Shown here piece after piece: positions 51,089 through 60,093 of a stretch of 64,000 nt of DNA (the first letter of the stretch is position 1; every line of letters starts with the position of its first letter). Position numbers and translations under genes: made by a program. The stretch comes from Streptomyces rishiriensis (GTDB lineage: Bacteria; Actinomycetota; Actinomycetes; Streptomycetales; Streptomycetaceae). The notes beneath the pieces were generated by a model. That model saw nothing but the letters and a program-made list of their open reading frames with translations, was not told the DNA's origin and searched no databases. The stretch lies in the NCBI RefSeq assembly GCF_003112535.1, contig NZ_BEWA01000028.1:1-64000 (forward strand). The letters run 5' to 3'.

Positions 51089-51595
51089 TCAGGAAGCGTT
51101 CTCGGTCGCCTCCAGCGCGGCGAGGAGCGCCTGGACGGGCAGCCGTCCGGAGGCGACCAGCTGGGCCCCGCCGCGGCGCAGGGCGGCGGCGAAGGGCGCG
51201 GCCCACCGGTTCTCGTAGACCAGCAGCGCGGCCGAGTTGCCCGGTTCGACGGCCGCGGCGGCCGCCTCCAGGTCGTCCTGGCCCAGCAGCCCGGACTGCG
51301 CGCCCTCGAAGACGGCGAGGTCGAGCCGGCCGTCGCCGGTGAGGTCGGCGATCTCCAGAGCGGTCACCGCGCCGTTCGCGTCCTTCCCGACGAACGTCAG
51401 GTCCAGGATCCGGATGATGCCGCGGTCCACCAGGTCGACCAGCAGCGGGAAGCCCTCGCCCGTCATCCGGTTGCCGGGAAACTCCACCACCACGTAGTCG
51501 ACGGGGCCCATCTCGTCGATCGGCTCGCCCAGCTCGTCCGGCTCGGTCCGCGGGGTCTGCGGTGTCTGCTGCGTCAGGTCGCTCTGCTCGCTCAC
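51089..51595 (-). CDS. DUF6325 family protein
   Basis: 168 residues from GTG 51595 (GAGGTGA at 5 bases). A Gln/Thr/Pro N-terminal tail precedes MGPVDYVVVEFPGNRMTGEG, the start of the DUF6325 domain, a two-repeat alpha/beta fold (second part VEPGNSAALLVYENRWA). Frequently with SHOCT proteins in actinobacteria. Function unknown. Confidence 0.85.
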   Translation of the reverse strand: MSEQSDLTQQTPQTPRTEPDELGEPIDEMGPVDYVVVEFPGNRMTGEGFPLLVDLVDRGIIRILDLTFVGKDANGAVTALEIADLTGDGRLDLAVFEGAQSGLLGQDDLEAAAAAVEPGNSAALLVYENRWAAPFAAALRRGGAQLVASGRLPVQALLAALEATENAS

Positions 51596-51816
51596 GGCTT
51601 CACCTCTGATGCTGGTGCGGCGGCCCCCTGACTGCCATTGCATCACCCGGCTGGGGCCGCCGCACCCGGTGCCCGTTCACCCGACCGGACCGTCCGGGTC
51701 GCCGGTCCGCCCCCTCGGCCGTCTCCTCGAAGACATGACCGGCAGCGCCCCGCCCCCGCCCCTCCCGGAGGACCCCGGCGGCTCCGGCGAGGAAGCCCGG
51801 ATCGCGCAGGACGGCC

Positions 51817-52467
51817 CTAACCGGTGGACGTCAGCTGGTGGATGCTGCGGCCCACCAGGAACAGCCCCACGCCCAGCAGCAGAACGACGAGCGCCTGGTC
51901 CTGGTGCGTCTGCAGCCGGACCCGCAGCCTCCCCAGCCGGACCCGGGAGGCGTCCGGGGCGAACGCCGCGTACACCTCCATCGCCAGCAGGCTGCTCGTG
52001 GCCAGCAGGCAGTAGCCGAACAGCACCGCGAACGAGGACGCGTGGGACAGGTCGGCGTCCACCACGGTGGCCGCGCCCGCGGCCACGAGCCCCCACGGCT
52101 GCAGGAGCGGTCCCAGCGCCGCGGCCTCCCACAGCGAGATCCGGTCGAGCCGCGCCGTCATCCCGCCCGCGGCCGCGGGCCGGGGACCCCTGTGATGACG
52201 GTGCACCCCGTACCAGACCAGCGCCACGCCGACGGCGAGCCTGACGGCCGTCGAGGCGGTGGAGGGCGCGGACCGGGGAGCCGGAGGCTTCCCGCCGGTC
52301 GTCAGCAGCACCGCGGCGAGCACGGCCACGAAACAGGCCAGCCAGGCGAGGACGAACGCCAGGCCCTTCCACAGGCCCCGGCGGGCCGCCAGCATCAGGA
52401 CGAACGCGGTCACCGACAGCGGGAAGACGGCGATCGCCAGGGCGATGACCACCAGGTCAAGGACCAT
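51817..52467 (-). CDS. GAP-family membrane protein
   Basis: 216 residues, six membrane helices in two groups of three: AIAVFPLSVTAFVLMLAARR, GLAFVLAWLACFVAVLAAVL, and the C-terminal ALVVLLLGVGLFLVGRSI. The GAP family (Sap-like; mycobacterial members export peptidoglycolipid or sulfolipid-type molecules) is a reasonable fit. Substrate unknown. Confidence 0.75.
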   Translation of the reverse strand: MVLDLVVIALAIAVFPLSVTAFVLMLAARRGLWKGLAFVLAWLACFVAVLAAVLLTTGGKPPAPRSAPSTASTAVRLAVGVALVWYGVHRHHRGPRPAAAGGMTARLDRISLWEAAALGPLLQPWGLVAAGAATVVDADLSHASSFAVLFGYCLLATSSLLAMEVYAAFAPDASRVRLGRLRVRLQTHQDQALVVLLLGVGLFLVGRSIHQLTSTG

Positions 52468-52677
52468 CGCCGCCCCTGGGGCCGCCCACGCTCATCTCCT
52501 CATCGTCACCGGCCGGTTCGGGACCCACAACTTCGCGCAGCGTGCGGGTGCGACTGGACGGCGGGCGCCGCGCCCCGGCGTGCCGCACCGTTCCGCGCGC
52601 CGGCGGGCCTCACCCGTTCGGCCCCCGCCGGGCTCCCGCCACGGGCCGGAAGGGCCCGCTCCGGGCACGCTGGCAGC

Positions 52678-53655
52678 ATGCAGCCCGGCGCAGGACCCCG
52701 ACGGGACCGCCCGGCGCCCCCGTCGCGCCGCGAGCGGTGGCGGGCGCGGGGTGCGGCCGTCGGGGCCGGGGCGCGCGGCGTACGGGCCCGGGCCGAGCGG
52801 CGGTTTCCGGTGATCACGCATCTCGTGACCCATCTGATCTCGGTCAACGTGCTGGACTCGGCGACCCGCCTGGCCGCGCAGACGTTCCTCACCGCCGTGC
52901 CGCTGCTGTTCGTGGTGGCGGCCGTGGCGCCGCAGGCCGTGCGCGATCATCTCGCCGACTCCCTGAGCAACGCCTTCGGACTGACCGGAAGCTCCAAGAG
53001 CCAGCTGGAGCAGGTCTTCCAGGGGGACACGAACGATCTGCGCCAGACCACCGGCGTCGTCGGCGGGCTGATGGTGCTGATCTCGGCCACCGCCTGCAGC
53101 CGCGCCACGCAACGGCTGTGCCAGCGCGCCTGGAGCCTGCCGAAGGCGGCCGCGCGGACGGCCGCCTGGCGCTGGATCGTGTGGCTGCCCGTCTGGCTGG
53201 TCATGATCGTGGTGCAGGGCGTCCTGCGGGACGGCTTCGGACTCGGCCCGTGGCTGGGCGTGCCGCTGCTGCTCGTCGCCGACACCCTCCTGTGGTGGTG
53301 GACCCAGCACCTGCTGCTGGCCGCCCGCGTGCCGTGGCGGCCGCTGCTGCCGGGCGGCCTCTTGACGGGAGCCGCCCTGACCATGCTGACGTCGGCCGCG
53401 CACCTGTACGTGCCACGCGCGCTCAACCACAGCCTCGAGAGGTACGGCTCGCTGGGCGCGGTCTTCACGCTGCTGTCGTGGCTGATCGCGCTGTGCGTGG
53501 CCGTCACGCTCTGCATCACCGCCGGCGCGGTGTTCGCCCGGGAACCCGCGGTGGCGCGGCGCCTGGGCGGACCCGAGTCGCCGGGCCCTGCCACCGGCGA
53601 TACGTTGGAGGACGGACAGCGGTCGACCCGTCCTCGGCCGCCTCGGGACGCGTGA
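52678..53655 (+). CDS. YihY/BrkB-like membrane protein
   Basis: 325 residues. An Arg-rich N-terminal cytosolic tail (~1-45) is followed by six membrane helices (TFLTAVPLLFVVAAVAPQAV, WIVWLPVWLVMIVVQGVL, FTLLSWLIALCVAVTLCITA). The family was once misnamed RNase BN; function not established. It ends in a hydrophilic tail. Confidence 0.8.
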   Translation: MQPGAGPRRDRPAPPSRRERWRARGAAVGAGARGVRARAERRFPVITHLVTHLISVNVLDSATRLAAQTFLTAVPLLFVVAAVAPQAVRDHLADSLSNAFGLTGSSKSQLEQVFQGDTNDLRQTTGVVGGLMVLISATACSRATQRLCQRAWSLPKAAARTAAWRWIVWLPVWLVMIVVQGVLRDGFGLGPWLGVPLLLVADTLLWWWTQHLLLAARVPWRPLLPGGLLTGAALTMLTSAAHLYVPRALNHSLERYGSLGAVFTLLSWLIALCVAVTLCITAGAVFAREPAVARRLGGPESPGPATGDTLEDGQRSTRPRPPRDA

Positions 53656-53792
53656 ACCTGTCGGCCGCGCACGAGTTCGCCGGCCATGAGTGAATCCGCC
53701 GGCTGCGTGTGGACTCGCCGGCTGCCGCCGTACGGCGTCCGCAGCGACCACCGCTCCCTGCGCCTCGGCGACCACACCGTGGAGCGTCTGCC

Positions 53793-55211
53793 ATGAGCGA
53801 GAACCAGCCCACCGGCCACGAGCTGCGCCACCGCACCCCGAAGGAGCGCGCCGAGCGCGGCAAGGCCGCCCGGTCCGCCGTACCGAGATCCGCGCACGCC
53901 GAGTTCTCGCCGCCGCCCAAGCGGACCGACCCGGTGGACCTCATCGACGCGCAGTCGGCGAAGCGCGTCCCCGAACTCGTGCCGATCCGCTACGGGCGGA
54001 TGAGCGAGTCGCCGTTCCGCTTCTACCGGGGAGCCGCCGCCATCATGGCCGCGGACCTCGCCGAGACGCCCCGCACCGGCATCCGGGTCCAGTGCTGCGG
54101 CGACGCGCACCTGCTGAACTTCCGGCTGCTCGCCTCCCCGGAACGCCGGCTGATGTTCGACATCAACGACTTCGACGAGACCCTGCCCGGCCCGTGGGAG
54201 TGGGACGTCAAACGGCTCGCGGCGAGCCTGGTCATCGCGGGCCGCGCCAACGGTTTCAGCGCCAAGGAGCGGGCCTCCGTGGTGCGGACCGGCGTCGGGT
54301 CGTACCGCGAGCGGATGCGGGAGTTCGCCGGCATGGGCAACCTCGAGGTCTGGTACACCCGCTTCGAGGCGGACGAACTGCAGAAGGCGTTCGCCCCCGG
54401 CCTCGACGCCGACACCCGCCAACGCTGGGAGGCGACCCGGGAGAAGGCCCGCGCGCACGACACGCTCCAGGTCTTCGACAAGCTCACCCACGTCGTCGGC
54501 GGGCAGCGCCGGATCGCCGACGACCCGCCGCTCCTGGTCCGCCTCGAAAGCCTGCTGCCGAAGGCCCAGAGCGGCGCGCTGGAGACCGAGATCAGCCGCC
54601 TCGTCGAGCGGTACAGCCAGTCGCTCCAGTCCGACCGCCGCTTCCTGCTGGAGACCTACCGCGTCGCCGACATCGCCCGCAAGGTCGTCGGCGTCGGCAG
54701 CGTCGGCACCCGCTGCTGGATCGTGCTGCTGCTCGGCAAGGACGACGAGGACCCGCTGTTCCTCCAGGCGAAGGAGGCCGACGAGTCCGTGCTGGCCCCC
54801 TACGCGGGCGCCTGCGCGTTCCGCACCCAGGGCGAGCGGGTCGTCGCCGGCCAGCGGCTGATGCAGGCGACCAGCGACATCTTCCTCGGCTGGGAGCGCA
54901 CCACCGGCATCGACGGCCGGCGCCGCGACTTCTACGTCCGCCAGCTCAGGGACATGAAGGGCATCGCCGTCACCGAGAACATGTCGCCGAAACGGATGTC
55001 CATCTTCGCGTGGCTCTGCGGCGCCACCCTGGCCCGCGCCCACGCCCGCTCCGGCGACCGCATCGCGATCGCCGCCTACCTCGGCGGCGGCGACGTCTTC
55101 GACCGCGCCCTGGCGACCTTCGCCGAGCTGTACGCCGACCAGAACGAGAAGGACCACCAGGCCCTCCTCGACGCCGTCAAGGCGGGACGCGTCCAGGCCC
55201 AGTCGGCGTGA
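53793..55211 (+). CDS. DUF2252 domain protein
   Basis: 472 residues. Signatures ELVPIRYGRMSESPFRFYRG, CCGDAHLLNFRLLASPER, FDINDFDETLPGPWEWDVKR and the late HARSGDRIAIAAYLGGGDVF mark the DUF2252 family, with remote kinase-like features (an aminoglycoside phosphotransferase-like HLxN and DxD). No signal peptide. 33 bases before the GH15 relic, likely one transcript. Confidence 0.9.
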   Translation: MSENQPTGHELRHRTPKERAERGKAARSAVPRSAHAEFSPPPKRTDPVDLIDAQSAKRVPELVPIRYGRMSESPFRFYRGAAAIMAADLAETPRTGIRVQCCGDAHLLNFRLLASPERRLMFDINDFDETLPGPWEWDVKRLAASLVIAGRANGFSAKERASVVRTGVGSYRERMREFAGMGNLEVWYTRFEADELQKAFAPGLDADTRQRWEATREKARAHDTLQVFDKLTHVVGGQRRIADDPPLLVRLESLLPKAQSGALETEISRLVERYSQSLQSDRRFLLETYRVADIARKVVGVGSVGTRCWIVLLLGKDDEDPLFLQAKEADESVLAPYAGACAFRTQGERVVAGQRLMQATSDIFLGWERTTGIDGRRRDFYVRQLRDMKGIAVTENMSPKRMSIFAWLCGATLARAHARSGDRIAIAAYLGGGDVFDRALATFAELYADQNEKDHQALLDAVKAGRVQAQSA

Positions 55212-55244
55212 GAGGACGTCGGGCGACCCGAGGGAGACGATGAG

Positions 55245-56246
55245 ATGGACCGCTATCCGCCCATCGCCGAGCACGGGCTGATCGGAGACCTCCAGACCGC
55301 CGCCCTGGTGACGTCCGAAGGGGTGATCGACTGGTTCGCGGCCCCGCGCTTCGACTCGCCCAGCGTCTTCGCGTCGCTGCTCGACCACGCCGGCGGCGGC
55401 CACTTCCTGTTCGCGCCCCTCCACTCCGAGGTGACGCGCCGGCAGATCTGCTACCCCGACAGCGCCGTGGTGGTGACCCGTTTCCTGTCCCCGGACGGGG
55501 TCGGCGAGGTCATCATGCCCGTCATCCGCTCCCGGACGCCGTCCGACCGGCATACGGTGGTGCGGGTCGTGCGGACCGTGCGCGGCACCGTGCGCTTCGC
55601 CCTGGAGTGCCGTCCGCGCTTCGACTACGCCCGCACCGACCACACCCTCGACATGTACGGCGGAAACAGCGGAAACGGCGGGACCGGCGCAACCGGCGGC
55701 GCCGGCGGGACGGCGGGCAGCGCGGTCTTCCGGGCGCCGGGCACGACCGCGTACCTGCAGGCCACCTTCCCGCTGGAGCGGGACGGGCGCGACGCGCGGG
55801 GCACGGTCACCTTGAACGCCGGCCAGTCGGCGGCCGCCGTGTTCACGGTCTGCGACGGCGACGGCGAGGCGCCGCCCCCGCCGACCGCCGACTCGGTCAC
55901 CGAACAGATGTGGGACGCCATCGACTTCTGGCAGCGCTGGGTGCGCACGTCCCGCTACCGCGGCCGCTGGCCGGACATGGTGAACCGCTCGGCCATCACC
56001 CTCAAGCTGCTCACCTACGCCCCGAGCGGCGCCCCGGTCGCCGCCGCGACCATGGGGCTGCCCGAGCAGGTGGGCGGCGAACGCAACTGGGACTACCGCA
56101 CGCGCACCCAGGTGTAGCTGTTCGCCGAGGAGATCGGCCCCAGCGGGGAGCAACTGGGCAACTTCCCGCAGGCCTTCACCCATCTGTCGCTCATCATGGC
56201 GACGACGACCCTGGACGAGGCGCTCGACCGGCTGACGGCCCGCTGA
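55245..56246 (+). pseudogene. GH15 glucoamylase/trehalase-like gene with internal deletion and in-frame stop
   Basis: The first 290 codons read as the normal N-terminal half of an actinobacterial GH15 enzyme (IAEHGLIGDLQTAALVTSEG, DWFAAPRFDSP, LKLLTYAPSGAPVAAATMGL, up to GGERNWDYR). Intact genes then enter the (alpha/alpha)6 catalytic barrel. Here the frame reaches TAG (56115-56117) after a few odd residues, and the same frame continues as LFAEEIGPSGEQLGNFPQAF and THLSLIMATTTLDEAL, the normal C-terminus, to TGA at 56246. About 280-300 codons with the catalytic acids are missing. Confidence 0.85.
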
Positions 56247-57687
56247 ACGCCGGGATGGCCGGTCCCCGCGGCAGCAGCTGGGTCACGACGAAGGACACCA
56301 CCGCCGCGAGCACCACGAGCGCCACCGTGTCCACGTTGCCCAGCAGCAGGACGACCAGCACCGCGCCGCTGACGGGCAGTCGCAGGGCCGCCGTCACGGA
56401 CGCCGCCATCCCGGCCGCCATCGCCGGCACCAGGCCGAAACCGGGCAGCGGCGCCAGCAGGGCGCCGGCCGCCCCGCCGAGGAACAGCGCGGGAAAGACG
56501 GGACCGCCGCGCAGGCTGCCCAGGCAGAGCGAGTAGGCGAGCCCCTTGAACACCAGCACCGCCACGAGCGCGCCCACGGACCAGGCGGTCGCGTTCTGCG
56601 CCAGATCGGCCAGGGCGCTCTCCCCGGACAGCGCGGCCTCGGCGGGGGAGCGGCCGGTGGAGACGGCGTAGAGGGCGATGCAGCCGGCCGCGCCGAGTGC
56701 GCACAGCGTGGTGTTGCGCACCGTCCAGGACGTCACCCGACCGGCGGTGAACCTCCCGCCCACGAAGATCCAGTGGATCAGGAAGGCGAGGGCCGGCGCG
56801 ATCAGCAGCACCCACAGGATGTCCGCCCAGTCCAGCGGCGGCGGCTTGGGCAGGCCGATGTCCAGGCTCCCGGTCCGCAGGCCCGTCCAGCGGACGAACC
56901 CGGTGAAGACCAGGTCGCCGACCCCGCTGGCCAGCAGCACCGGCAGCATCACCGCGAACAGCTGGGGACCGCCGACCCCGGCCACCTCCATCAGCAGCAC
57001 CGCGCCCACCAACGGATTGCCGAAGAGCGCCGAGACGGCCGCGGCGGCGCCGGCCGCCCCGAGCAGCGCGGTGCTCGTCTCCGTCTGCGGGGCCCGCACG
57101 AAACTCGCGAAGAGCAGCGCCAGTCCGCCGCCCAGGGCGATCAGCGGCGCCTCGGGACCGAGCACGGCGCCGAGCGGCAGGCCCACGAGCGCGGCGACGA
57201 GCACGCCGGGCAGCGCCTCCTTGCTGGCGCCGCCCGCGTGCAGTCCGCCCGCGGGAATGTGCCCGCCCCGCCCGGGAAGCCGGGAGACCACCAGCCCGAC
57301 GACCGCGCCGGCCACCAGCAGCAGCGGGAACCCCCACCACCACGGGGCCCGCGTCCAGCCCAGGTCCTTGGGCCAGTCCGTCCAGATCAGCCGCTCCAGC
57401 TGGTCGAGCGTCACGAGGAACCAGAAGGCGATCAGGGCCACCGGAACGCCGATCAGACCGCAGAAGACCAGCGCCTTGAGGTATTCGGGCCGGCGCAGCA
57501 TCGTGCGCAGCAGGTCGGCTTCCGGCGGCTGGTTCGGGGCGGACGCGGTGGTCGCCTCCGGCTTCGTCCCGGCGATGGGAATCTCCTCGGCTCGTCGACT
57601 CGGCAGGCGATTCCCCCGTATCCCCTCATTTCCGGACGAGGTTATCCCTCCGGTCGCGTCCGGGGAGGGAGCGGCGCGGACCTCCAC
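56194..57687 (-). CDS. ClC-type chloride channel/transporter family protein
   Basis: 497 residues at most, with about ten membrane helices. ClC-like selectivity segments are GRGGHIPAGGL, LGPEAPLIALGG (in place of GREGP; the gating Glu is kept) and GGPVFPALFLGG. GTG 57687 is the only clear start upstream, but the first ~35 residues are unlike the family. A GAGGAG site at 57588-57583 has an in-frame ATC six bases later (57576-57574). The 3' end overlaps the GH15 relic by 53 bases. Confidence 0.8.
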   Translation of the reverse strand: MEVRAAPSPDATGGITSSGNEGIRGNRLPSRRAEEIPIAGTKPEATTASAPNQPPEADLLRTMLRRPEYLKALVFCGLIGVPVALIAFWFLVTLDQLERLIWTDWPKDLGWTRAPWWWGFPLLLVAGAVVGLVVSRLPGRGGHIPAGGLHAGGASKEALPGVLVAALVGLPLGAVLGPEAPLIALGGGLALLFASFVRAPQTETSTALLGAAGAAAAVSALFGNPLVGAVLLMEVAGVGGPQLFAVMLPVLLASGVGDLVFTGFVRWTGLRTGSLDIGLPKPPPLDWADILWVLLIAPALAFLIHWIFVGGRFTAGRVTSWTVRNTTLCALGAAGCIALYAVSTGRSPAEAALSGESALADLAQNATAWSVGALVAVLVFKGLAYSLCLGSLRGGPVFPALFLGGAAGALLAPLPGFGLVPAMAAGMAASVTAALRLPVSGAVLVVLLLGNVDTVALVVLAAVVSFVVTQLLPRGPAIPAFSGPSAGRAPRPGSSSP

Positions 57688-57720
57688 GCCGCACGCCGCT
57701 CCCTCCCCGGCCCGCGCGGG

Positions 57721-58389
57721 TCAGTTCTTGCCGAGCAGCTTCTTCATCTCCGCGATCTCGGCGGTCTGCGCGGTGACGACGGAGTCGGCCATGGACCTGG
57801 CCGGACCGTACGCGCCCTTGCTCTTCTCGACGGCGGCCATGTCGACGGCGCCCTGGTGGTGCCGGACCATCATGGCCAGGAACATGGCGTCGAAGTCCTT
57901 GCCCGACGCCTTCGCCAGCTCGTCCATGTCGGAGGCGCCCATCATGCCGGGCATCGCGCTCCCGCCGGAGTGGTCCATGCCGGGCATCGCCCCGGCCATG
58001 GAGTCGGACGCCGCGGGGACCTTCTCGCCCCACGTGGCCAGCCAGCCGCTCATGGTCTTGATCTCCGGGTCCTGGGCCTTCTCGATGCGCGAGGCGAGGT
58101 CCTTGACCTGAGCGGAGGAGGCCCGGCGGGCGGCGAGCTCCGCCATCTCCAGGGCCTGCCGGTGGTGGGGGATCATGCCCTGCGCGAAGGACACGTCCTG
58201 GCCGTTGTGCGCACCGACGGCGCCGGCGGACGACGACGGAGACGACGACGGAGACGACGAGGCCGACGACGAGGCCGCCGAGGAGGACGTGTCACCGCCG
58301 TCGGCCCCGCAGGCGGCGAGGGTGAGCGCGGCGGTGACGGAGACGGCCGCCAGGACCGTGCGGCGGGTCAGGGAACGGGTGTTGCGCAT
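57721..58389 (-). CDS. DUF305 lipoprotein
   Basis: 222 residues from ATG 58389. Lipobox LTLAAC (Cys27), Ser-rich linker, then DUF305: FAQGMIPHHRQALEMAELAA and MFLAMMVRHHQGAVDMA give two His-His pairs. A Met/Gly/Asp-rich middle (AGAMPGMDHSGGSAMPGMMG) is suited to copper binding. Extracytoplasmic. Adjacent to the DUF6153 gene, with which it is usually paired. Confidence 0.9.
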   Translation of the reverse strand: MRNTRSLTRRTVLAAVSVTAALTLAACGADGGDTSSSAASSSASSSPSSSPSSSAGAVGAHNGQDVSFAQGMIPHHRQALEMAELAARRASSAQVKDLASRIEKAQDPEIKTMSGWLATWGEKVPAASDSMAGAMPGMDHSGGSAMPGMMGASDMDELAKASGKDFDAMFLAMMVRHHQGAVDMAAVEKSKGAYGPARSMADSVVTAQTAEIAEMKKLLGKN

Positions 58390-58480
58390 GCTGAAGCTCC
58401 TGTGGTGCTGGTGGAAAAGGGATCTGGACATGCCGAGGCGCACCGCGTCGTCGTACCGGTGACGTGGTGCGGTGCGGTGT

Positions 58481-58978
58481 CTAGATCCGCAGGAGCTGGA
58501 GTTCCGCCAGCGAGGGCGGCGCGCGGGCGCCGTCGGGCGCGTCGGCCGCGTACGGGCAGAGCGAGTCGTCCGGCCCGGGGACGGCCACCGGGTCGGGAAC
58601 GAGCGCGGGCAGCGCGGGAGTCCCGCTCACCGCGGCCGCCGCACAGGTCGGATCGGCGTGCTGGAGATGCCCTCCGCCGCAGCCCCCGCCGCCCCCGGCA
58701 CAGTCGTCGTGCGCACTGACCTCACGGGCCGCACCGACCTCACGGGCTGCACTGACCTCGCGGGCCGCGCCGATCTCACCGACCGCGCTGACCGTGACGG
58801 CCGCGGTCTGCGCCGCGCCGGGCCGACCGACGGCGTGGCCGCCGGAGTGTTCATGACCGGCCCCGCCGGGCGCCAGGGCGTGCATGGCCAGCAACCCGAC
58901 CAACACCGCGAACACGAGCAGCCCCCACCGCCGCCGCCACCCGGGCGGCGCCGAGAGATGCTGCTCGGGCCTGGTCAT
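58481..58978 (-). CDS. DUF6153 family membrane protein
   Basis: 165 residues from ATG 58978. One membrane helix (LLVFAVLVGLLAMHALAP), then a His-containing segment, an imperfect amino-acid repeat (AAREVSAAREVGAAREVSA) and Cys pairs (CAGGGGGCGGGH, then CAAAA). The Cys/His pattern fits the copper-linked DUF6153 group. Upstream of the DUF305 gene, same strand, 91 bases apart, so a likely operon. Confidence 0.8.
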   Translation of the reverse strand: MTRPEQHLSAPPGWRRRWGLLVFAVLVGLLAMHALAPGGAGHEHSGGHAVGRPGAAQTAAVTVSAVGEIGAAREVSAAREVGAAREVSAHDDCAGGGGGCGGGHLQHADPTCAAAAVSGTPALPALVPDPVAVPGPDDSLCPYAADAPDGARAPPSLAELQLLRI

Positions 58979-59065
58979 CGGAAACACCTTAGCCGCAGCC
59001 CGCGAAGGGGACTGACACGCGGCGCCCACGACGGACGCGTGTCGGGACCTGCCGGAACGGGTGCC

Positions 59066-59497
59066 TCAGGGCCACACGAGGCAGTACGGCTGATGCCCCG
59101 CCTCGTGCAGACGGTGGCTGAAGTCCTGCCATTCGTGCAGGAGTTGGTACACGTTGAAGGCGTCCCGGGGGCCGCCCCGGTCCGGCACCGTGGACCAGAT
59201 GAACGCCGCCGCACCGACCGCTTCCTCGCCGATGTCGCGGATCGGGTCGACGACCGTCATGGGGAGCTTCACCACGGCGTAGTCGGGGTGGAGGACGACC
59301 AGTTCCAGCGGGGGCACCTTGTGCAGGGGGACGCCTTCGATGCCGGTCAGCACCATCGCGGCCATCGTCTCCGGCTTGATCTTGGTGAACATGCCGTTCA
59401 TGCCGAGCTCGTCGCCGCCGAGTTCCTCGGGGCGCATCGAGATCGGGACGCGGGCCGCCGTGGCACCGTCGGGCGCGCCGAAGTACTTGTACGTCAC
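59066..59497 (-). CDS. Hypothetical protein
   Basis: 143 residues from GTG 59497. Starts TYKYFGAPDGATAARVPISM and includes GMFTKIKPETMAAMVLTGIE and the C-terminal QDFSHRLHEAGHQPYCLVWP. No signal peptide or membrane segment. The family is not recognised, but composition and coding statistics look real. The 596 bases between it and hemL (59498-60093) show no convincing gene and include the hemL promoter region. Confidence 0.65.
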   Translation of the reverse strand: MTYKYFGAPDGATAARVPISMRPEELGGDELGMNGMFTKIKPETMAAMVLTGIEGVPLHKVPPLELVVLHPDYAVVKLPMTVVDPIRDIGEEAVGAAAFIWSTVPDRGGPRDAFNVYQLLHEWQDFSHRLHEAGHQPYCLVWP

Positions 59498-60093
59498 CCC
59501 CACCCGACCACCGTTCCCGCTCCCCGCCCGGAGGCGGTCGACCCGCTGCTCGACTCGCCGGTCGACCAGCTCGGGCTCACTCGGTACACCCTGTGCCTGC
59601 GTCTGACGTGCTTCGTTGGCTTCCTCCGCGTCGCGCCGGTGCCTTCCCCGCCGGGCACGTCGAGGACCCAGGTCGTCAGTCCCCTCGCCCAGTCCGCCAC
59701 CGCGATGCATATCTCCACCCGACTGCTTTTCTAGGACGCGTGGCCCCCGCCGCGCAACCCGATCATCGTGTCAGTGACCTCCCCCACGGCCGCCCGCCGA
59801 AACGTGCGGTGAAACACCTGTCCGCAGGATCTTCGCAGCCCCTCGACACACGGTCGGTGAGAGCTACGTCTGTCAGGCCCGTTCCGACTCAGTTTCGCAG
59901 ATGGTGAAGCGGTCGGCGGCGTGGGCGGCGGAGCGGATGCGGGGCGGGCGGGAAGAAGGGACTGGCCGTCCGGTCAGTAGACGCGGTACGCCCCGCACGG
60001 CCCCCGTGGGCCGCCGGGGGCGCTGGCCTACCCTGGGAGGTCACTGGCAACCGGAGTCCAGCAAGTCGGAAAAGGTCGGAGAAGCCGCAGGTC

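Noticed and set aside
52947..56183. 1078-codon minus-strand frame opposite YihY, DUF2252 and the GH15 relic
   Set aside because: Antisense shadow; no domain recognised.
59498..59710. N-terminal extension of the 59066-59497 protein to an upstream ATG at 59710
   Set aside because: The added 71 residues are Arg/Gly/Gln-rich shadow-like sequence without RBS; GTG 59497 fits where protein-like sequence begins.
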